The notes: generated from the letters alone by a model not told the origin. A stretch of 64,000 bases of DNA from Sulfitobacter maritimus (GCF_013346665.1 NZ_JABVBB010000038.1:496001-560000), one strand, 5' to 3'; positions 26,905 to 36,984 are shown, numbered from the stretch's first letter. Numbers and translations are program-made.

Positions 26905-28248
26905 ATGTCTGGAATTCCTCACGACCATTACGAGCCGAATTCGAACGGCGAAAAGTGGCTGCACCGCCGCCTTCCCATCGTCGGCCTGATGTATGACACA
27001 TTGATGATACCCACACCAAAGAACCTGAACTGGATGTGGATCTGGGGCATCGTGCTGGCCTTCTGTCTGGTGCTGCAAATCATCACCGGCATCGTTTTGG
27101 TGATGCACTACACGCCGCATGTCGACATGGCTTTCGCGTCGGTTGAGCACATTATGCGCGACGTGAACGGCGGCTATATGATCCGCTACCTGCATATGAA
27201 CGGCGCATCGCTGTTCTTTATCGCGGTCTATGCCCACATCTTCCGTGGTCTCTATTACGGCTCCTACAAGGCTCCGCGTGAGATCACGTGGATCATCGGC
27301 ATGTTGATCTATCTGCTGATGATGGCGACAGGCTTCATGGGCTACGTTCTGCCGTGGGGTCAGATGTCCTTCTGGGGTGCGACGGTTATCACCGGTCTGT
27401 TTGGCGCGATCCCCTTCATTGGCGAAGGTTTGCAGACCTTCCTGCTGGGCGGGCCTGCCGTTGATAACGCGACGCTGAACCGCTTCTTCTCGCTGCACTA
27501 CCTGCTGCCCTTTGTGATCGCGGGCCTCGTGATCCTGCACATCTGGGCCTTCCACACCACCGGCAACAATAACCCCACCGGGGTCGAAGTGCGCCGCACG
27601 TCGAAGGAAGAAGCGCAGAAAGACACGCTGCCGTTCTGGCCTTACTTCGTGATCAAGGACTTGTTCGCTCTGGCCGTGATCCTGACCGTGTTCTTTGCGG
27701 TTGTTGGTTTTATGCCGAACTACCTCGGCCACCCGGACAACTACATCGAAGCGAACGCTCTGGCGACGCCTGCGCATATCGTGCCGGAATGGTACTTCCT
27801 GCCCTTCTATGCGATCCTGCGGGCCTTCACCTCTGAGGTCTGGGTTGTGCAGATCGCCTCTTTCGTGACCGGTGGCATCATCGACGCCAAATTCTTCGGC
27901 GTGCTGGCCATGTTTGGCGCGATTGCTGTCATGGCGCTGGTGCCGTGGCTCGACACCTCCTCCGTGCGTTCGGGCCGCTATCGTCCGATGTTCAAATGGT
28001 GGTTCGCGCTGCTGGTGATCGACTTCTTCGCCCTGATGTGGCTGGGCGCGATGCCGGCGGAAGAGCCCTATGCGACCTTCTCGCTCATCGCAGCAGCCTA
28101 TTGGTTCGCCTACTTCCTCGTTATCCTGCCCATCTTGGGCGTGATCGAGAAGCCATTGGCGCAGCCTGAAACCATCGAAGCCGACTTTGATGCGCATTAT
28201 GCGCCCAAGGCAGGCGGCACCAAGACGCTTGTGAACCCGGCGGAATAA
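26905..28248 (+). CDS. petB: Ubiquinol-cytochrome c reductase cytochrome b subunit
   Basis: 447 residues with eight membrane helices, the quinol-oxidising and quinone-reducing core of the bc1 complex. Haem ligands lie in the two His pairs of TM2 and TM4 ([19 protein letters not shown] and [20 protein letters not shown]). The Qo-site sequence PEWYF is present in [14 protein letters not shown]. The length is like Rhodobacter cytochrome b. It starts 14 bp after petA and ends 5 bp before petC. Confidence 0.97.
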   Translation: MSGIPHDHYEPNSNGEKWLHRRLPIVGLMYDTLMIPTPKNLNWMWIWGIVLAFCLVLQIITGIVLVMHYTPHVDMAFASVEHIMRDVNGGYMIRYLHMNGASLFFIAVYAHIFRGLYYGSYKAPREITWIIGMLIYLLMMATGFMGYVLPWGQMSFWGATVITGLFGAIPFIGEGLQTFLLGGPAVDNATLNRFFSLHYLLPFVIAGLVILHIWAFHTTGNNNPTGVEVRRTSKEEAQKDTLPFWPYFVIKDLFALAVILTVFFAVVGFMPNYLGHPDNYIEANALATPAHIVPEWYFLPFYAILRAFTSEVWVVQIASFVTGGIIDAKFFGVLAMFGAIAVMALVPWLDTSSVRSGRYRPMFKWWFALLVIDFFALMWLGAMPAEEPYATFSLIAAAYWFAYFLVILPILGVIEKPLAQPETIEADFDAHYAPKAGGTKTLVNPAE

Positions 28249-28253
28249 GGATC

Positions 28254-29675
28254 ATGACAATGATGAAGACCAACCTCCTTTCTGCTGTGGTCACTTTGGG
28301 CCTCGCCCTGCCGGGAACGGCAGTGCTGGCACAGGACACAGCGACGGAAGAAGAACTGCTGACCACTCCGGCGGAAACGCCGGAGGCCGAGGCTGAGACT
28401 GCACCTGCGGAAGCTGAGATCACTGCTCCGGTGGAAGACGCACCCGCAGACTCAGCGGCGGAGGCGGACGCCCCTGCTGAGGCCGAGGCCGCTGAACCTA
28501 CGCCGGAACTTGAACCGGCGCCAAGCGAAGCGCCTGTGGATGCGGAAGCACCTGCTGAGGAAGCCGACCCGGAAGAAGCGCCTGTAGAGGAAACGACTTC
28601 TGAAGAGGCGCCTGCGGAAGAGGTGACAACCGAAGAAGCCGCTCCAGAAGAGGCACCGGTTGCGGACGTAACGTCCGAGGAAGCGCCTGCGGAAGCAGAA
28701 GCAACCGAAGACGCGACAGCCGAAGAAGTAACGCCAGGCGAAGCTGTTGAAGACGCGCCTGCGGAAGACCAGGCAACGGACGACGCTCAGTCGACCGCCG
28801 AAGAGAACGCGGAAGCCGAAGTCATCGTCGAAGACGACGCCGCGGGCCAGGCCCATAGTGACGATCCCGAAGTGGGTGTCATGAACGATGAAGATCATGG
28901 CGACGCCGAAGCAGATCATGCGGCAGCCGAGGATGACCACGGCGGTGATTCTCATGCCACCCCGCATATCGAGAACATCGACTTCTCCTTCGACGGTCCT
29001 TTCGGCGCCTATGATGTAAACCAGCTTCAGCGCGGCCTGCAGATCTACACCGAGGTTTGCGCGGCTTGCCACGGTCTGGAATATGTCGCGATGCGGACAT
29101 TGGCGGACGAAAGCGGTCCGAACATGCCCGAAGAGCAGGTGATCGAATACGCCAAGGGTTATGACGTTTATGACGCCGAGCTGGACGACACCCGCCCCGG
29201 CACCCCGGTCGATCACTTCCCTGGCTCCAACCTGCCCAACGCGCCTGACCTGTCGCTGATGGCGAAAAAGCGCGCGGCTTTCCACGGCCCCTATGGTCTG
29301 GGCATCAACCAGTTCCTCAAAGGCATCGGTGGTCCTGAATATATCACCGCGCTGCTGACTGGTTATACCGGCGAGGAAAAGGAACAGGCGGGCACGGTGC
29401 TTTACGAGAACACCGTTTTCCCCGGCGGCTGGATCGCCATGGCGCCGCCCCTGTCGGATGAGCTGGTCGAGTTCGCGGATGGGCACGCCAATGATGTGCA
29501 GCATCTGTCCGAAGACGTTTCTGCCTTCCTGATGTGGACGGCGGAGCCCAAGCTGGGCGCGCGTAAACAAGCTGGGTTCACCGGTGTTGTGCTGCTGGGT
29601 CTGCTGTCGGTGCTGCTGTACCTGACCAACAAAAAGCTCTGGGCACCGGTCAAGAACCGCCGCAAAGGCGACTGA
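28254..29675 (+). CDS. petC: Cytochrome c1 with a ~200-residue acidic insertion
   Basis: 473 residues; ordinary bacterial cytochrome c1 is about 260-290. A signal peptide (to about residue 26, ending VLAQ) is followed by an Ala/Glu/Pro-rich, almost Lys/Arg-free segment (about 27-200) with imperfect repeats such as [20 protein letters not shown] His/Asp-rich stretch (about 205-235) comes next, then the normal domain: haem CAACH at 269-273, the axial-Met region [12 protein letters not shown], and a C-terminal anchor. Paracoccus denitrificans c1 has a comparable acidic N-terminal insertion. It probably steers docking of cytochrome c. Confidence 0.95.
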   Translation: MTMMKTNLLSAVVTLGLALPGTAVLAQDTATEEELLTTPAETPEAEAETAPAEAEITAPVEDAPADSAAEADAPAEAEAAEPTPELEPAPSEAPVDAEAPAEEADPEEAPVEETTSEEAPAEEVTTEEAAPEEAPVADVTSEEAPAEAEATEDATAEEVTPGEAVEDAPAEDQATDDAQSTAEENAEAEVIVEDDAAGQAHSDDPEVGVMNDEDHGDAEADHAAAEDDHGGDSHATPHIENIDFSFDGPFGAYDVNQLQRGLQIYTEVCAACHGLEYVAMRTLADESGPNMPEEQVIEYAKGYDVYDAELDDTRPGTPVDHFPGSNLPNAPDLSLMAKKRAAFHGPYGLGINQFLKGIGGPEYITALLTGYTGEEKEQAGTVLYENTVFPGGWIAMAPPLSDELVEFADGHANDVQHLSEDVSAFLMWTAEPKLGARKQAGFTGVVLLGLLSVLLYLTNKKLWAPVKNRRKGD

Positions 29676-29700
29676 ACAGGTCGCTAAGTTCAAAAGATTA

Positions 29701-29730
29701 AAGGGGCGTCGGGAAACCGGCGCCTCTTTT
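29701..29730 (+). terminator. Rho-independent terminator after petABC
   Basis: GGGGCGTCGG and CCGGCGCCTC pair around a GAAA tetraloop and are followed by TTTT, 27 bp after the petC stop. The rest of the gap to 29929 shows no gene. Confidence 0.8.
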
Positions 29731-29928
29731 GCATTTGGGTTGATGGTTTGATGTGGGCGGGGCGCGCTGCACAACTGAGTGGCACACCAGACATCGGCCT
29801 CTCTACCCCCGGAGAATGATTTTACTCCGTTTTAACAGACAGATTGGCCAGCGATCTTCGCAACACGATGGCCCATGGCGTGCGCCCTGATTGCCTATCG
29901 AGGAAAGCGCTACCCTTCGGGTTTCATG

Positions 29929-31182
29929 TCAGGCGGTAAGCTGCTCGCCTGCGATACCGGTAATCTTGGCGCTTACAATCTGCCCCTCAGCCTGAGGCTC
30001 GGCAAAGCGCACCTCCGTAAACTGCGCCGTGCGCCCCATATGAGGGTTCTCCATGAGCACCTCGTGGGTCCGCCCCACCTGCTGCTGCAAGTGGCGCTGC
30101 ACCTGCTTCACCCCTGCTGCGCGCAAACGTGCCGCACGTTCCTTGATCGCCGCTCCGTTAACCGCAGGCATCCGTGCCGCAGGCGTGCCGGGGCGGGCGG
30201 AATAGGGAAAGACATGCAGCCAAGTCAGGTCACATTCCTCGACCAGCTTCAGCGAGTTTTCGAACATCGCCTCCGTTTCGGTCGGGAAGCCGGCGATGAT
30301 ATCGGCGCCGAAGGTCATATCGGGGCGCAGCGCGCGGGCCTCTTGCGCGAAGCGGATTGCGTCGTCGCGAAGGTGCCGTCGTTTCATGCGCTTAAGGATC
30401 ATGTCGTCGCCGTGCTGCAGCGAGAGATGCAAATGCGGCATCAAGCGCGGCTCGGCGGCGATGGCCTGCATCAGGTTCTCGTCCACTTCGATCGAATCGA
30501 TCGACGAAATCCGCAAACGCGGCAGATCAGGCACCAGCCTCAGAATGCGCATCACCAAGTCACCGAGCTTTGGCGTGGCGGGCAGGTCGGCGCCCCAAGA
30601 AGTCAGGTCGACCCCGGTGAGCACCACCTCGTTAAAGCCCTTATCCACCAGACGCTTGATTTGGTCCACCACCACGCCCGCCGGGACCGATCGGGAATTG
30701 CCCCGGCCATAAGGGATGATGCAGAAGGTGCAGCGGTGGTCGCAGCCGTTCTGGACCTGCACATAGGCGCGGCTGCGGGTGCCGAAACCGTCGATCAGGT
30801 GGCCTGCCGTCTCGGTCACCGACATGATGTCGTCGACCTGTACGGTCTCGGTCTCGCCGATGAAATCGGCGGCCATGCCCTGCCATGTCGCGCCCTGCAT
30901 TTTCTCGGTGTTGCCAATGACGGCGTCGACCTCGGGCATGGCGTTGAAGGTCTCGGGTTCGGTCTGCGCCGCGCAGCCGGTGACGATCAGTCGGGCTTCG
31001 GGGTGGGCCTTGCGCAGCTTGCGAATGTCCTGCCGCGCCTTGCGGACGGCCTCGGCGGTGACGGCGCAGGTGTTGACCACCACGGCGTTCTCCAGCCCTG
31101 CCTGTTCGGCCAACTCCTTCATCGCTTCAGTCTCATAGACGTTGAGACGGCAGCCCATGGTGCTGAAAATCGGGGCGCTCAT
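29929..31182 (-). CDS. mtaB: tRNA (N(6)-L-threonylcarbamoyladenosine(37)-C(2))-methylthiotransferase
   Basis: The 417-residue radical-SAM methylthiotransferase makes ms2t6A37 in tRNAs reading ANN codons. The N-terminal MTTase domain has [27 protein letters not shown] and GCAAQ (cluster cysteines). The radical-SAM motif is [15 protein letters not shown] (CxxxCxxC). A TRAM-like C-terminal part follows. The start at 31182 is placed by a 4-bp overlap with dapF; the open frame upstream lies inside dapF. Confidence 0.94.
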   Translation of the reverse strand: MSAPIFSTMGCRLNVYETEAMKELAEQAGLENAVVVNTCAVTAEAVRKARQDIRKLRKAHPEARLIVTGCAAQTEPETFNAMPEVDAVIGNTEKMQGATWQGMAADFIGETETVQVDDIMSVTETAGHLIDGFGTRSRAYVQVQNGCDHRCTFCIIPYGRGNSRSVPAGVVVDQIKRLVDKGFNEVVLTGVDLTSWGADLPATPKLGDLVMRILRLVPDLPRLRISSIDSIEVDENLMQAIAAEPRLMPHLHLSLQHGDDMILKRMKRRHLRDDAIRFAQEARALRPDMTFGADIIAGFPTETEAMFENSLKLVEECDLTWLHVFPYSARPGTPAARMPAVNGAAIKERAARLRAAGVKQVQRHLQQQVGRTHEVLMENPHMGRTAQFTEVRFAEPQAEGQIVSAKITGIAGEQLTA

Positions 31183-32021
31183 GTCAGGCTCTCCAGAAAT
31201 GCGGGGGTGAGGGTGCCCGAGAAGACATGCATCGTCGGCCCAGTCATCCAGACGCCGTCCTCGCACCAATCGATATGCAGCGTGCCGCCGTCGAGGTCGA
31301 TGCGCACGGCGCGACCGGTGAGGCCGCGCCTCGCAGCAGCCACGGCGGTGGCGCAGGAGGAGGAGCCCGAGGCCAGCGTCACGCCGACGCCACGTTCCCA
31401 CACGCGCATGCGGATGTGGTCCGGCCCGACGATCTGCGCGACCTGCACGTTGGTCCGTTCTGGGTAGAGCGGATCATGCTCGGCGCGGGGGCCGAGATCG
31501 GAGAGGTCCACGGCTTCGGCATTTTCGACGAAGAAGGTGCAATGTGGGTTGCCCATGCCAGTGGCGACGGGATCGCCCTCGATGGGCAGATGCAGCGTGT
31601 CCATTTCGCGCGCCAGCGGCACCTCGTCCCAATCGAGCTGCGGGTGGCCCATATTGACAGAGGTTAGGCCATTGCCCACGTCTTTCGCCGCCAGATCGCC
31701 CCGCGCGGTGGTCAGATGCAGCGAATCGCGGCCCGTGTCATCCATCAGATAACGCGCGATGCAGCGTGTGGCGTTGCCACATGCGGCGGAGAGGGAGCCG
31801 TCACTGTTGTAAAACGTCAGGTGCGCGTCGCCGGTCCCTCGCGTGATCACTGCAAGCTGATCGAATCCCACACCAAATTGCCGGTGCCCGATGCCCTGCG
31901 CCATCGCCGGGGTCACGTCGATCGCCTCCGCGCGTGCATCGAACACGACGAAGTCATTGCCAAGCCCATGCATCTTCATGAAGGGCAATCCGGGGGTCTG
32001 AGCGTTATACATTCGGCGCAT
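31179..32021 (-). CDS. dapF: Diaminopimelate epimerase
   Basis: The 280-residue enzyme interconverts LL- and meso-diaminopimelate for lysine and peptidoglycan. The N-terminus has [17 protein letters not shown]. The two active-site cysteines are in [10 protein letters not shown] and [11 protein letters not shown]. The [13 protein letters not shown] segment is also typical. Two in-frame ATGs three codons apart could start it. It is translationally coupled to mtaB by an ATGA overlap. Confidence 0.95.
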   Translation of the reverse strand: MRRMYNAQTPGLPFMKMHGLGNDFVVFDARAEAIDVTPAMAQGIGHRQFGVGFDQLAVITRGTGDAHLTFYNSDGSLSAACGNATRCIARYLMDDTGRDSLHLTTARGDLAAKDVGNGLTSVNMGHPQLDWDEVPLAREMDTLHLPIEGDPVATGMGNPHCTFFVENAEAVDLSDLGPRAEHDPLYPERTNVQVAQIVGPDHIRMRVWERGVGVTLASGSSSCATAVAAARRGLTGRAVRIDLDGGTLHIDWCEDGVWMTGPTMHVFSGTLTPAFLESLT

Positions 32022-32116
32022 ATAACCCCGGCATGAAAACTAATCCAGCATCTCGCATTATTTTCGTGATTAAGGGCTTGACCCTGCCGCCTGTAATTTC
32101 TAGTTACCCGCCTAGT

Positions 32117-32192
32117 GGGCCGTTAGCTCAGTTGGTAGAGCAACTGACTTTTAATCAGTAGGTCGATGGTTCGAACCCATCACGGCTCACCA
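32117..32192 (+). tRNA. tRNA-Lys (anticodon TTT)
   Basis: A full cloverleaf is visible. Acceptor GGGCCGT pairs with ACGGCTC, the D-arm is GCTCAGTTGGTAGAGC, and anticodon stem ACTGA/TCAGT encloses loop CTTTTAA (anticodon TTT). The T-arm is GATGG-TTCGAAC-CCATC. Discriminator A and CCA are encoded, ending at 32192. Confidence 0.97.
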
Positions 32193-32255
32193 CTCACTCA
32201 CCCTCCCTTCCTAGTGATGCAGATGAGGTGTTTGGTGTCGTGAAAGCGGTTTTGC

Positions 32256-33104
32256 CTATTCCTGCCCGCGCAGCCGCGCGGAGCGTCGGCGTAGGGCTTC
32301 CAACACGAAAAGCATTGTCGCCGAGAGCACCACGAGAAGCGTCGCCACCGCGAGAATCGTCGGGTTGATCTGCTCGCGCAGGCCCGAGAACATTTGGCGC
32401 GGAATCGTGCGCTGTTCGGGGCCCGCGAGGAAGAGCACCAGCACCACCTCGTCAAAGGATGTGACGAAGGCGAACAGACCGCCGGAAATCACGCCGGGGC
32501 GGATGAGCGGAATCACCACGTCCCAGAACACTTTGATTGGCGAGGCCCCAAGGCTTAGCCCCGCGACGAAGAGCGAGCGGTCGAAGCCACTGAGGGTGGC
32601 GGTGACGGTGATGATGACGAAGGGCACGCCAAGCGCCGCATGCGCGATGATGAGGCCGGTGAAGGTGCCGACAAGATTGAACTGCGTGTAGAAGAAGAAC
32701 ATCCCCGCCGCGATGATGATCAGCGGCACAATCATGGGCGAGAGCAGCAGCGCCGTGATCACCCGTTTGAAGGGCATCCAAGGCGAGGCGAGGCCGACGG
32801 CTGCCAGCGTGCCCAGCACGGTTGCGATGCTGGCCGCCGCGATGCCCACGAGGAAGCTGTTACGGATTGCGATGCGCCATTTTTGGTCGTCCACGATCTC
32901 TTGATACCAGCGCGTCGAATAGGCGTCCGGGTCGAGCGACAGCATGCCTTGGGTGAAGGTAAAGAACGGCTCGGCGTTGAACGACAGCGGCATGATCACG
33001 AGGATCGGCAACATCAGGAAGATCAGCACCAAGGCCGCCATGATGCGCAGGCCGTAGTGGCCCGCTTTGTGCCAGATCGTGTAATAGTCGGGCAATGGGC
33101 TCAT
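32256..33104 (-). CDS. ABC transporter permease, PotC-like
   Basis: This 282-residue inner-membrane permease has six hydrophobic segments and the cytoplasmic EAA loop (GLSLGASPIKVFWDVVIPLIRPG), as in spermidine/putrescine PotC. It pairs with the larger PotB-like permease 4 bp upstream. The binding protein and ATPase genes of the same string complete a polyamine-type importer. The exact ligand (putrescine, spermidine or another cationic or opine-like compound) cannot be read from sequence. Confidence 0.9.
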   Translation of the reverse strand: MSPLPDYYTIWHKAGHYGLRIMAALVLIFLMLPILVIMPLSFNAEPFFTFTQGMLSLDPDAYSTRWYQEIVDDQKWRIAIRNSFLVGIAAASIATVLGTLAAVGLASPWMPFKRVITALLLSPMIVPLIIIAAGMFFFYTQFNLVGTFTGLIIAHAALGVPFVIITVTATLSGFDRSLFVAGLSLGASPIKVFWDVVIPLIRPGVISGGLFAFVTSFDEVVLVLFLAGPEQRTIPRQMFSGLREQINPTILAVATLLVVLSATMLFVLEALRRRSARLRGQE

Positions 33105-33108
33105 GACG

Positions 33109-34350
33109 TCATCCCAGCTTGAGGTTGTCGGTGCCGACGAAACGGTCGAACAGCCAGTAGAGAACGAGGATCAGGATCAGCAGGAGCGAGCCCAAGGCCG
33201 CCGCGAGTTCCCAGTTGTTGGACACTTGCATGTGGAAGGCGATGATGTTGGAAATCATCTGCCCATCGGTGCCGCCCACCAGCGCGGGCGTGATGTAGTA
33301 GCCCACGGAGATGATGAAGACCAACAGCGCCCCGGCTGAGAGGCCCGGCAGGCTCATCGGCAGGTAGATTTTGTACCACGCGCCAATCGGGTTGCTGCCC
33401 ATCGAAATCGCGGCGCGCATGAAGCTTGCGTCGATCCCCCGCATCACCGCGTAGAGCGGCAGCACCATGAAGGGCAGCAGGATGTGGGTCATGGCGAGGA
33501 TCGTGGAAAACTCATTGTAGAGCAGTTCGATCGGCTCGTTGATTAGCCCGGCCCAGAGCAGGGAGGAGTTCACCACGCCTCCGGCCTGCAGCAGCGCGAT
33601 CCACGCAGTGGTGCGCACCAGCAGCGAGGTCCAGAAGGGCAGCAGGACAAAGACCATCAGAAAGTTCGCCGTCGCGGGGCTGGCCTGCGACATGTAGAAG
33701 GCCAGCGGGTAGCCCAGCAGCATCGTCAGCCCGGTGATGATCAGCGCCATCTTTAGCGTCTTGGTGTAGAGTTGCTTGTAGATCTGCGTGTCGCGCTGGA
33801 CGATGTCCCCTTCGGAGTCGTACTCCATATCGACGGCGGTGAGGTAGTAGCTCGACGTATAGACCTGCCCGGCGCTGCGGATTGCGCGCCATGTGGCCGG
33901 GTTGCTCCAACGGTCGTTCTTCTCCAGCAGCATTTCTGCGCCGTTGGCCGCAAGTTCGTCGTCATCGGCACGGCGCAGCCCGCGGGCGGTGGACTTTACC
34001 ACGCTCGACATGCCGGGCAGGGCGCGGTTGATTTCATCCGCAAAACGGCCAGAGGTGCGATCGTTTGCCATGCGTTTCATGTCGATGGCAAACTGGGTGA
34101 TCGTCGCCTCATCGGGCAGGTCTTCGCCTTCCCAGTCTTCCAACATCGCCAGCGTCTCGGGCACCAGTTCCGCCACAGTGGGGTTATAGACACTGCGGAA
34201 CAGCATCGTGGTGATCGGCGCAACAAATGCAAAAAGGATGAAGACCAGCAGCGGCACCACGAACAGAAACGCCTGCGTGCGACGTCTGCGCATTTGGCGA
34301 CGGGCGTTGGCGGCGTCTTGGGAACTGAGGCTGGACACGCGGTTACTCAT
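33109..34350 (-). CDS. ABC transporter permease, PotB-like, with enlarged periplasmic loop
   Basis: 413 residues against about 275-300 for E. coli PotB. The extra length is a hydrophilic region of about 140 residues (about 58-200) between TM1 (FLFVVPLLVFILFAFVAP) and TM2 (MALIITGLTMLLGYPLAFYM), expected on the periplasmic side. The remaining TMs and EAA loop (AISMGSNPIGAWYKIYLPMS) are standard. It starts 47 bp after the binding-protein gene, beyond a strong intercistronic hairpin. Confidence 0.9.
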   Translation of the reverse strand: MSNRVSSLSSQDAANARRQMRRRRTQAFLFVVPLLVFILFAFVAPITTMLFRSVYNPTVAELVPETLAMLEDWEGEDLPDEATITQFAIDMKRMANDRTSGRFADEINRALPGMSSVVKSTARGLRRADDDELAANGAEMLLEKNDRWSNPATWRAIRSAGQVYTSSYYLTAVDMEYDSEGDIVQRDTQIYKQLYTKTLKMALIITGLTMLLGYPLAFYMSQASPATANFLMVFVLLPFWTSLLVRTTAWIALLQAGGVVNSSLLWAGLINEPIELLYNEFSTILAMTHILLPFMVLPLYAVMRGIDASFMRAAISMGSNPIGAWYKIYLPMSLPGLSAGALLVFIISVGYYITPALVGGTDGQMISNIIAFHMQVSNNWELAAALGSLLLILILVLYWLFDRFVGTDNLKLG

Positions 34351-34364
34351 CTATAGGGGGTAGA

Positions 34365-34390
34365 GCCCCGCGCCCGGTAAGGCGCGGGGC
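34365..34390 (-). other. Perfect 10-bp intercistronic hairpin between binding-protein and permease genes
   Basis: GCCCCGCGCC and GGCGCGGGGC pair perfectly over a 6-nt loop in the short gap after the binding-protein stop. No T tract follows on the minus strand. Hairpins at this position in ABC operons often stabilise the upstream binding-protein mRNA and lower downstream permease expression. That role is inferred here. Confidence 0.6.
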
Positions 34391-34397
34391 AGGGTGC

Positions 34398-35441
34398 TTA
34401 TTGCAGCAGCCATTCGTTGAACTTCTCGCCCAACGTCTCGCCGTAGTCGGCCCAGAAGATGCCATCGGCTTTGACGCCTTCATCAAGATGCGCGGTCGGC
34501 AGGTCTTGCTTGACCTCTTCGGGCAGCAGCGCCTGAGCGGAGTTGCGCGTGGGGCCGTAAGCCACGTCCTGCATGCCCGAGAGCGGCACGGTGCCGGTAG
34601 CGAACTTGATGAACTCCATCGCCTCTTCTTTCTTCTCGGTGCCCTTCATGATTGCCCAAACGTCGAGGTCGTAGATGTGACTGTCCCAGACGATCTCGAA
34701 GGGGGCGCCATCATCCTTGATCGCGGCGAAGATACGGCCATTGGCGGATTGCACCATAGTGGCCCCGCCGTCGTTCAGCAGAACGGGGGCCTGAGACCAG
34801 CTGTCGTACCAAGTGATGTCGTCTTTGATGGTGTCGAGCTTGGCAAAGGCGCGTTTCTGGCCTTCTTCGGTGGCGAGCACCTCATAGACTTCTTCGGGGG
34901 CGACGCCATCGGCCAGCAGTGCCCATTCCAAGTTCACTTGCGGACGTTTGCGCAGACCACGTTTGCCGGGGAACTTCTCGGTGTCAAAGAAGTCTTCAAT
35001 GGTTTTCGGGCCTTCGCCGTTTTCGGTGTTCACCGCAAAGACGACGGACCAGACGATGTTGCCGACGCCGCATTCATTGGCCAGCGCGTCTTCGATAAAG
35101 TCCTCCGCCGCCGGGGTGCCATCGTCGCCATCGGGCAGAACCGATTGGTCGATCACTTCCAGATAGCCTTCGGCGCAGGCGCGTTCGAGGTCGATCACTT
35201 CGATGTCGACCACATCCCAAAGGATGTTGCCCGCTTCGACCTGCGCTTTCATCTCAGCCACGCCGCCGCCGTAGTCTTCGAACAGGACGTTGGTGCCGGA
35301 TTTATCCATATAGGGCTGGATCATATGCTCCATCTGTGCGGCGCCATAGGCCCCGCCGAAGGACGTCACCGTCAGGTCTTCGGCCATGGCGGGGCTGGCG
35401 ATCAGCGCCGCGGTGGCCAGATAACTCAGATGCTTCTTCAT
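34398..35441 (-). CDS. ABC transporter substrate-binding protein, PotD/PotF-like
   Basis: A 347-residue periplasmic protein with a signal peptide (HLSYLATAALIASPAMA) before EDLTVTSFGGAYGAAQ. Conserved segments of the polyamine-binding group include DVVDIEVIDLERACAEGYL, NIVWSVVFAVN, FFDTEKFPGKRGLRKRP and DSWSQAPVLLNDGG. It lies between the ATPase gene (60 bp upstream) and the permeases. PotD-type fold is likely; ligand unknown. Confidence 0.9.
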   Translation of the reverse strand: MKKHLSYLATAALIASPAMAEDLTVTSFGGAYGAAQMEHMIQPYMDKSGTNVLFEDYGGGVAEMKAQVEAGNILWDVVDIEVIDLERACAEGYLEVIDQSVLPDGDDGTPAAEDFIEDALANECGVGNIVWSVVFAVNTENGEGPKTIEDFFDTEKFPGKRGLRKRPQVNLEWALLADGVAPEEVYEVLATEEGQKRAFAKLDTIKDDITWYDSWSQAPVLLNDGGATMVQSANGRIFAAIKDDGAPFEIVWDSHIYDLDVWAIMKGTEKKEEAMEFIKFATGTVPLSGMQDVAYGPTRNSAQALLPEEVKQDLPTAHLDEGVKADGIFWADYGETLGEKFNEWLLQ

Positions 35442-35500
35442 CGGTCTCTCCTTGTTGTGTCCAGGTTTTATGCAGGGCCCCGGTTTGCCCTCGGTCGCCT

Positions 35501-36592
35501 TTAATCGGCAAAGGCGATGCAGTCTTTCGTCAGGGACAACAGCTGCGCCATCGCGCCCTCTTCGAACTCGGGCGCGGACAGGTCGTTGAGCACTTTGACG
35601 ATAATGTCGGTGCTGTCCGGCAGGCGGAAATAATAGCGGATGAAATCGCCCACATAGATGCGCGTGACGAAAGTCGCCGTTAGCGCGTTGTCATGGGCAT
35701 GGGTCGTGGGATGGATGAACAGTTTCTCGGGCCGGATCGAGACGCGGCATTGCGCGCCTTCGGTCAGCCCTTCGGAGGTTTGCGTGGTGATCGTGCCGGT
35801 ATCGGTCTCGACCTTGGCGATCTCGCCCTCGATCCGGGTGACGCGGCCCTGCACGAAATTGTTCTCGCCGATGAACTCGGCCACGAAGGCATTCACCGGG
35901 CGCTCGTACAATTCCGCGGGCGGGGCGCATTGCTGCACCACACCGTCGTTAAAGACGGCGATCCGGTCGGACATCGACAGCGCCTCGGTCTGGTCGTGGG
36001 TGACGTAGATGACGGTAAAGCCGATCTGCTTGTGCAGGCGGGTGATCTCAAACTGCATCTGTTCGCGCAGGTTCTTGTCGAGCGCGCCCAAGGGTTCATC
36101 CATCAGGATCAGCGTCGGCTGAAAGATCATTGCGCGGGCCAGTGCCACGCGCTGCCGTTGCCCGCCCGACAGTTGACCCGGGCGGCGGTCGCCAAAGGCC
36201 GACAGTTCCACTAACGCCAGATACTCCGCCACGCGGTCCTTGATTTCGGCCTTGGGCATCTTGCGCACCGACAATGGATAGGCGAGATTTTCGGCCACCG
36301 TCATATGCGGGAACAGGGCGTAGTTTTGGAACACCATGCCGATGTTGCGTTTGTTGGGTGCGGTTTTGTTAATGGACTTGCCACTGATGGCAATGTCGCC
36401 CGAAGTGACGCTCTCAAACCCTGCCAGCATCATTAGAACTGTGGTTTTGCCGGAGCCGGAGGGGCCAAGGAGGGTGATAAACTCCCCCTCTTGCACGTCC
36501 ATATCGAACCCTTTGACCACGAGGTTTTGCTGGTCATAGCTCTTCTTAACGTTATCAAAACGCAGAAAAGCCTCTGCTTTGGTATCTTTCAT
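35501..36592 (-). CDS. ABC transporter ATP-binding protein, PotA-like
   Basis: The 363-residue ATPase of the importer has Walker A (LLGPSGSGKTTVLMML), the Q-loop FQNYALFPHMTV, signature LSGGQRQRVALARAM, Walker B LILMDEPLGALD and the H-loop VTHDQTEAL. A C-terminal TOBE domain (about 275-350) has VSIRPEKLF and the IYVGDFIRYYF segment. It is the first gene of the string, so the promoter should be in 36593-36732. Confidence 0.94.
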   Translation of the reverse strand: MKDTKAEAFLRFDNVKKSYDQQNLVVKGFDMDVQEGEFITLLGPSGSGKTTVLMMLAGFESVTSGDIAISGKSINKTAPNKRNIGMVFQNYALFPHMTVAENLAYPLSVRKMPKAEIKDRVAEYLALVELSAFGDRRPGQLSGGQRQRVALARAMIFQPTLILMDEPLGALDKNLREQMQFEITRLHKQIGFTVIYVTHDQTEALSMSDRIAVFNDGVVQQCAPPAELYERPVNAFVAEFIGENNFVQGRVTRIEGEIAKVETDTGTITTQTSEGLTEGAQCRVSIRPEKLFIHPTTHAHDNALTATFVTRIYVGDFIRYYFRLPDSTDIIVKVLNDLSAPEFEEGAMAQLLSLTKDCIAFAD

Positions 36593-36604
36593 ACTGGCGC
36601 GGCT

Positions 36605-36625
36605 CTCCCCTGTCGCTGAGGGGAG
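36605..36625 (-). other. Hairpin in the leader of the polyamine-type importer operon
   Basis: CTCCCCT and AGGGGAG are perfect 7-bp arms with a 7-nt loop, 12 bp upstream of the ATPase start. On the minus strand one arm contains the only GGGGAG that could act as a ribosome binding site, so folding could limit translation. This is inferred from complementarity only. Confidence 0.35.
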
Positions 36626-36732
36626 TTAAACAGGTGCGGTGATTCTTAACAATACGCGCAATGAAACGCTGACATTGCGAGAGGAAGGGGGGGTAAATAT
36701 CGAAACAAGCTCTCTCACTTGCTGCGGAATTA

Positions 36733-36818
36733 TGGTGCCCAGGAGAGGACTCGAACCTCCACACCGTTGCCAGTACTAGCACCTGAAGCTAGCGCGTCTA
36801 CCATTCCGCCACCTGGGC
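36733..36818 (-). tRNA. tRNA-Leu (anticodon CAG)
   Basis: A class II tRNA with a long variable arm. On the minus strand acceptor GCCCAGG pairs with CCTGGGC. Anticodon stem CTAGC/GCTAG encloses loop TTCAGGT (anticodon CAG). The variable arm TACTGGCAACGGTGT and T-arm GGAGG-TTCGAGT-CCTCT follow, with A73 and an encoded CCA ending at 36733. Confidence 0.96.
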
Positions 36819-36984
36819 ACGTATCGTGGGGGTGCTCTAAGGCTCGGCTGAGCGGCTGTCAATCGCAATTTGGCCGAAACTTCGAAAATCCGTGTTGCTG
36901 CGCACCGATCTTGGGGGTTTTGCCTTGTTACAGGGGCAGCGCGCAGGTACATCCTGTGAAAGAATAAGCTACAGGAGCGGCAGA

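Noticed and set aside
26887-28197. A 436-codon minus-strand open frame across petB
   Set aside because: It is highly charged and His/Gln/Arg-rich, the expected mirror of a membrane protein gene. petB is unambiguous.
28380-28850. Short tandem repeats that could suggest a CRISPR or satellite array
   Set aside because: The repeats are in-frame codons for Ala/Glu/Pro within petC, irregular in spacing, and have no unique spacers.
29875-31467. A 530-codon plus-strand open frame across mtaB
   Set aside because: It is the antisense shadow of mtaB with no recognisable domain.
36605-36625. Terminator of tRNA-Leu
   Set aside because: The hairpin has no T tract on the minus strand and lies within the ribosome binding region of the next gene, so a leader structure is more likely.
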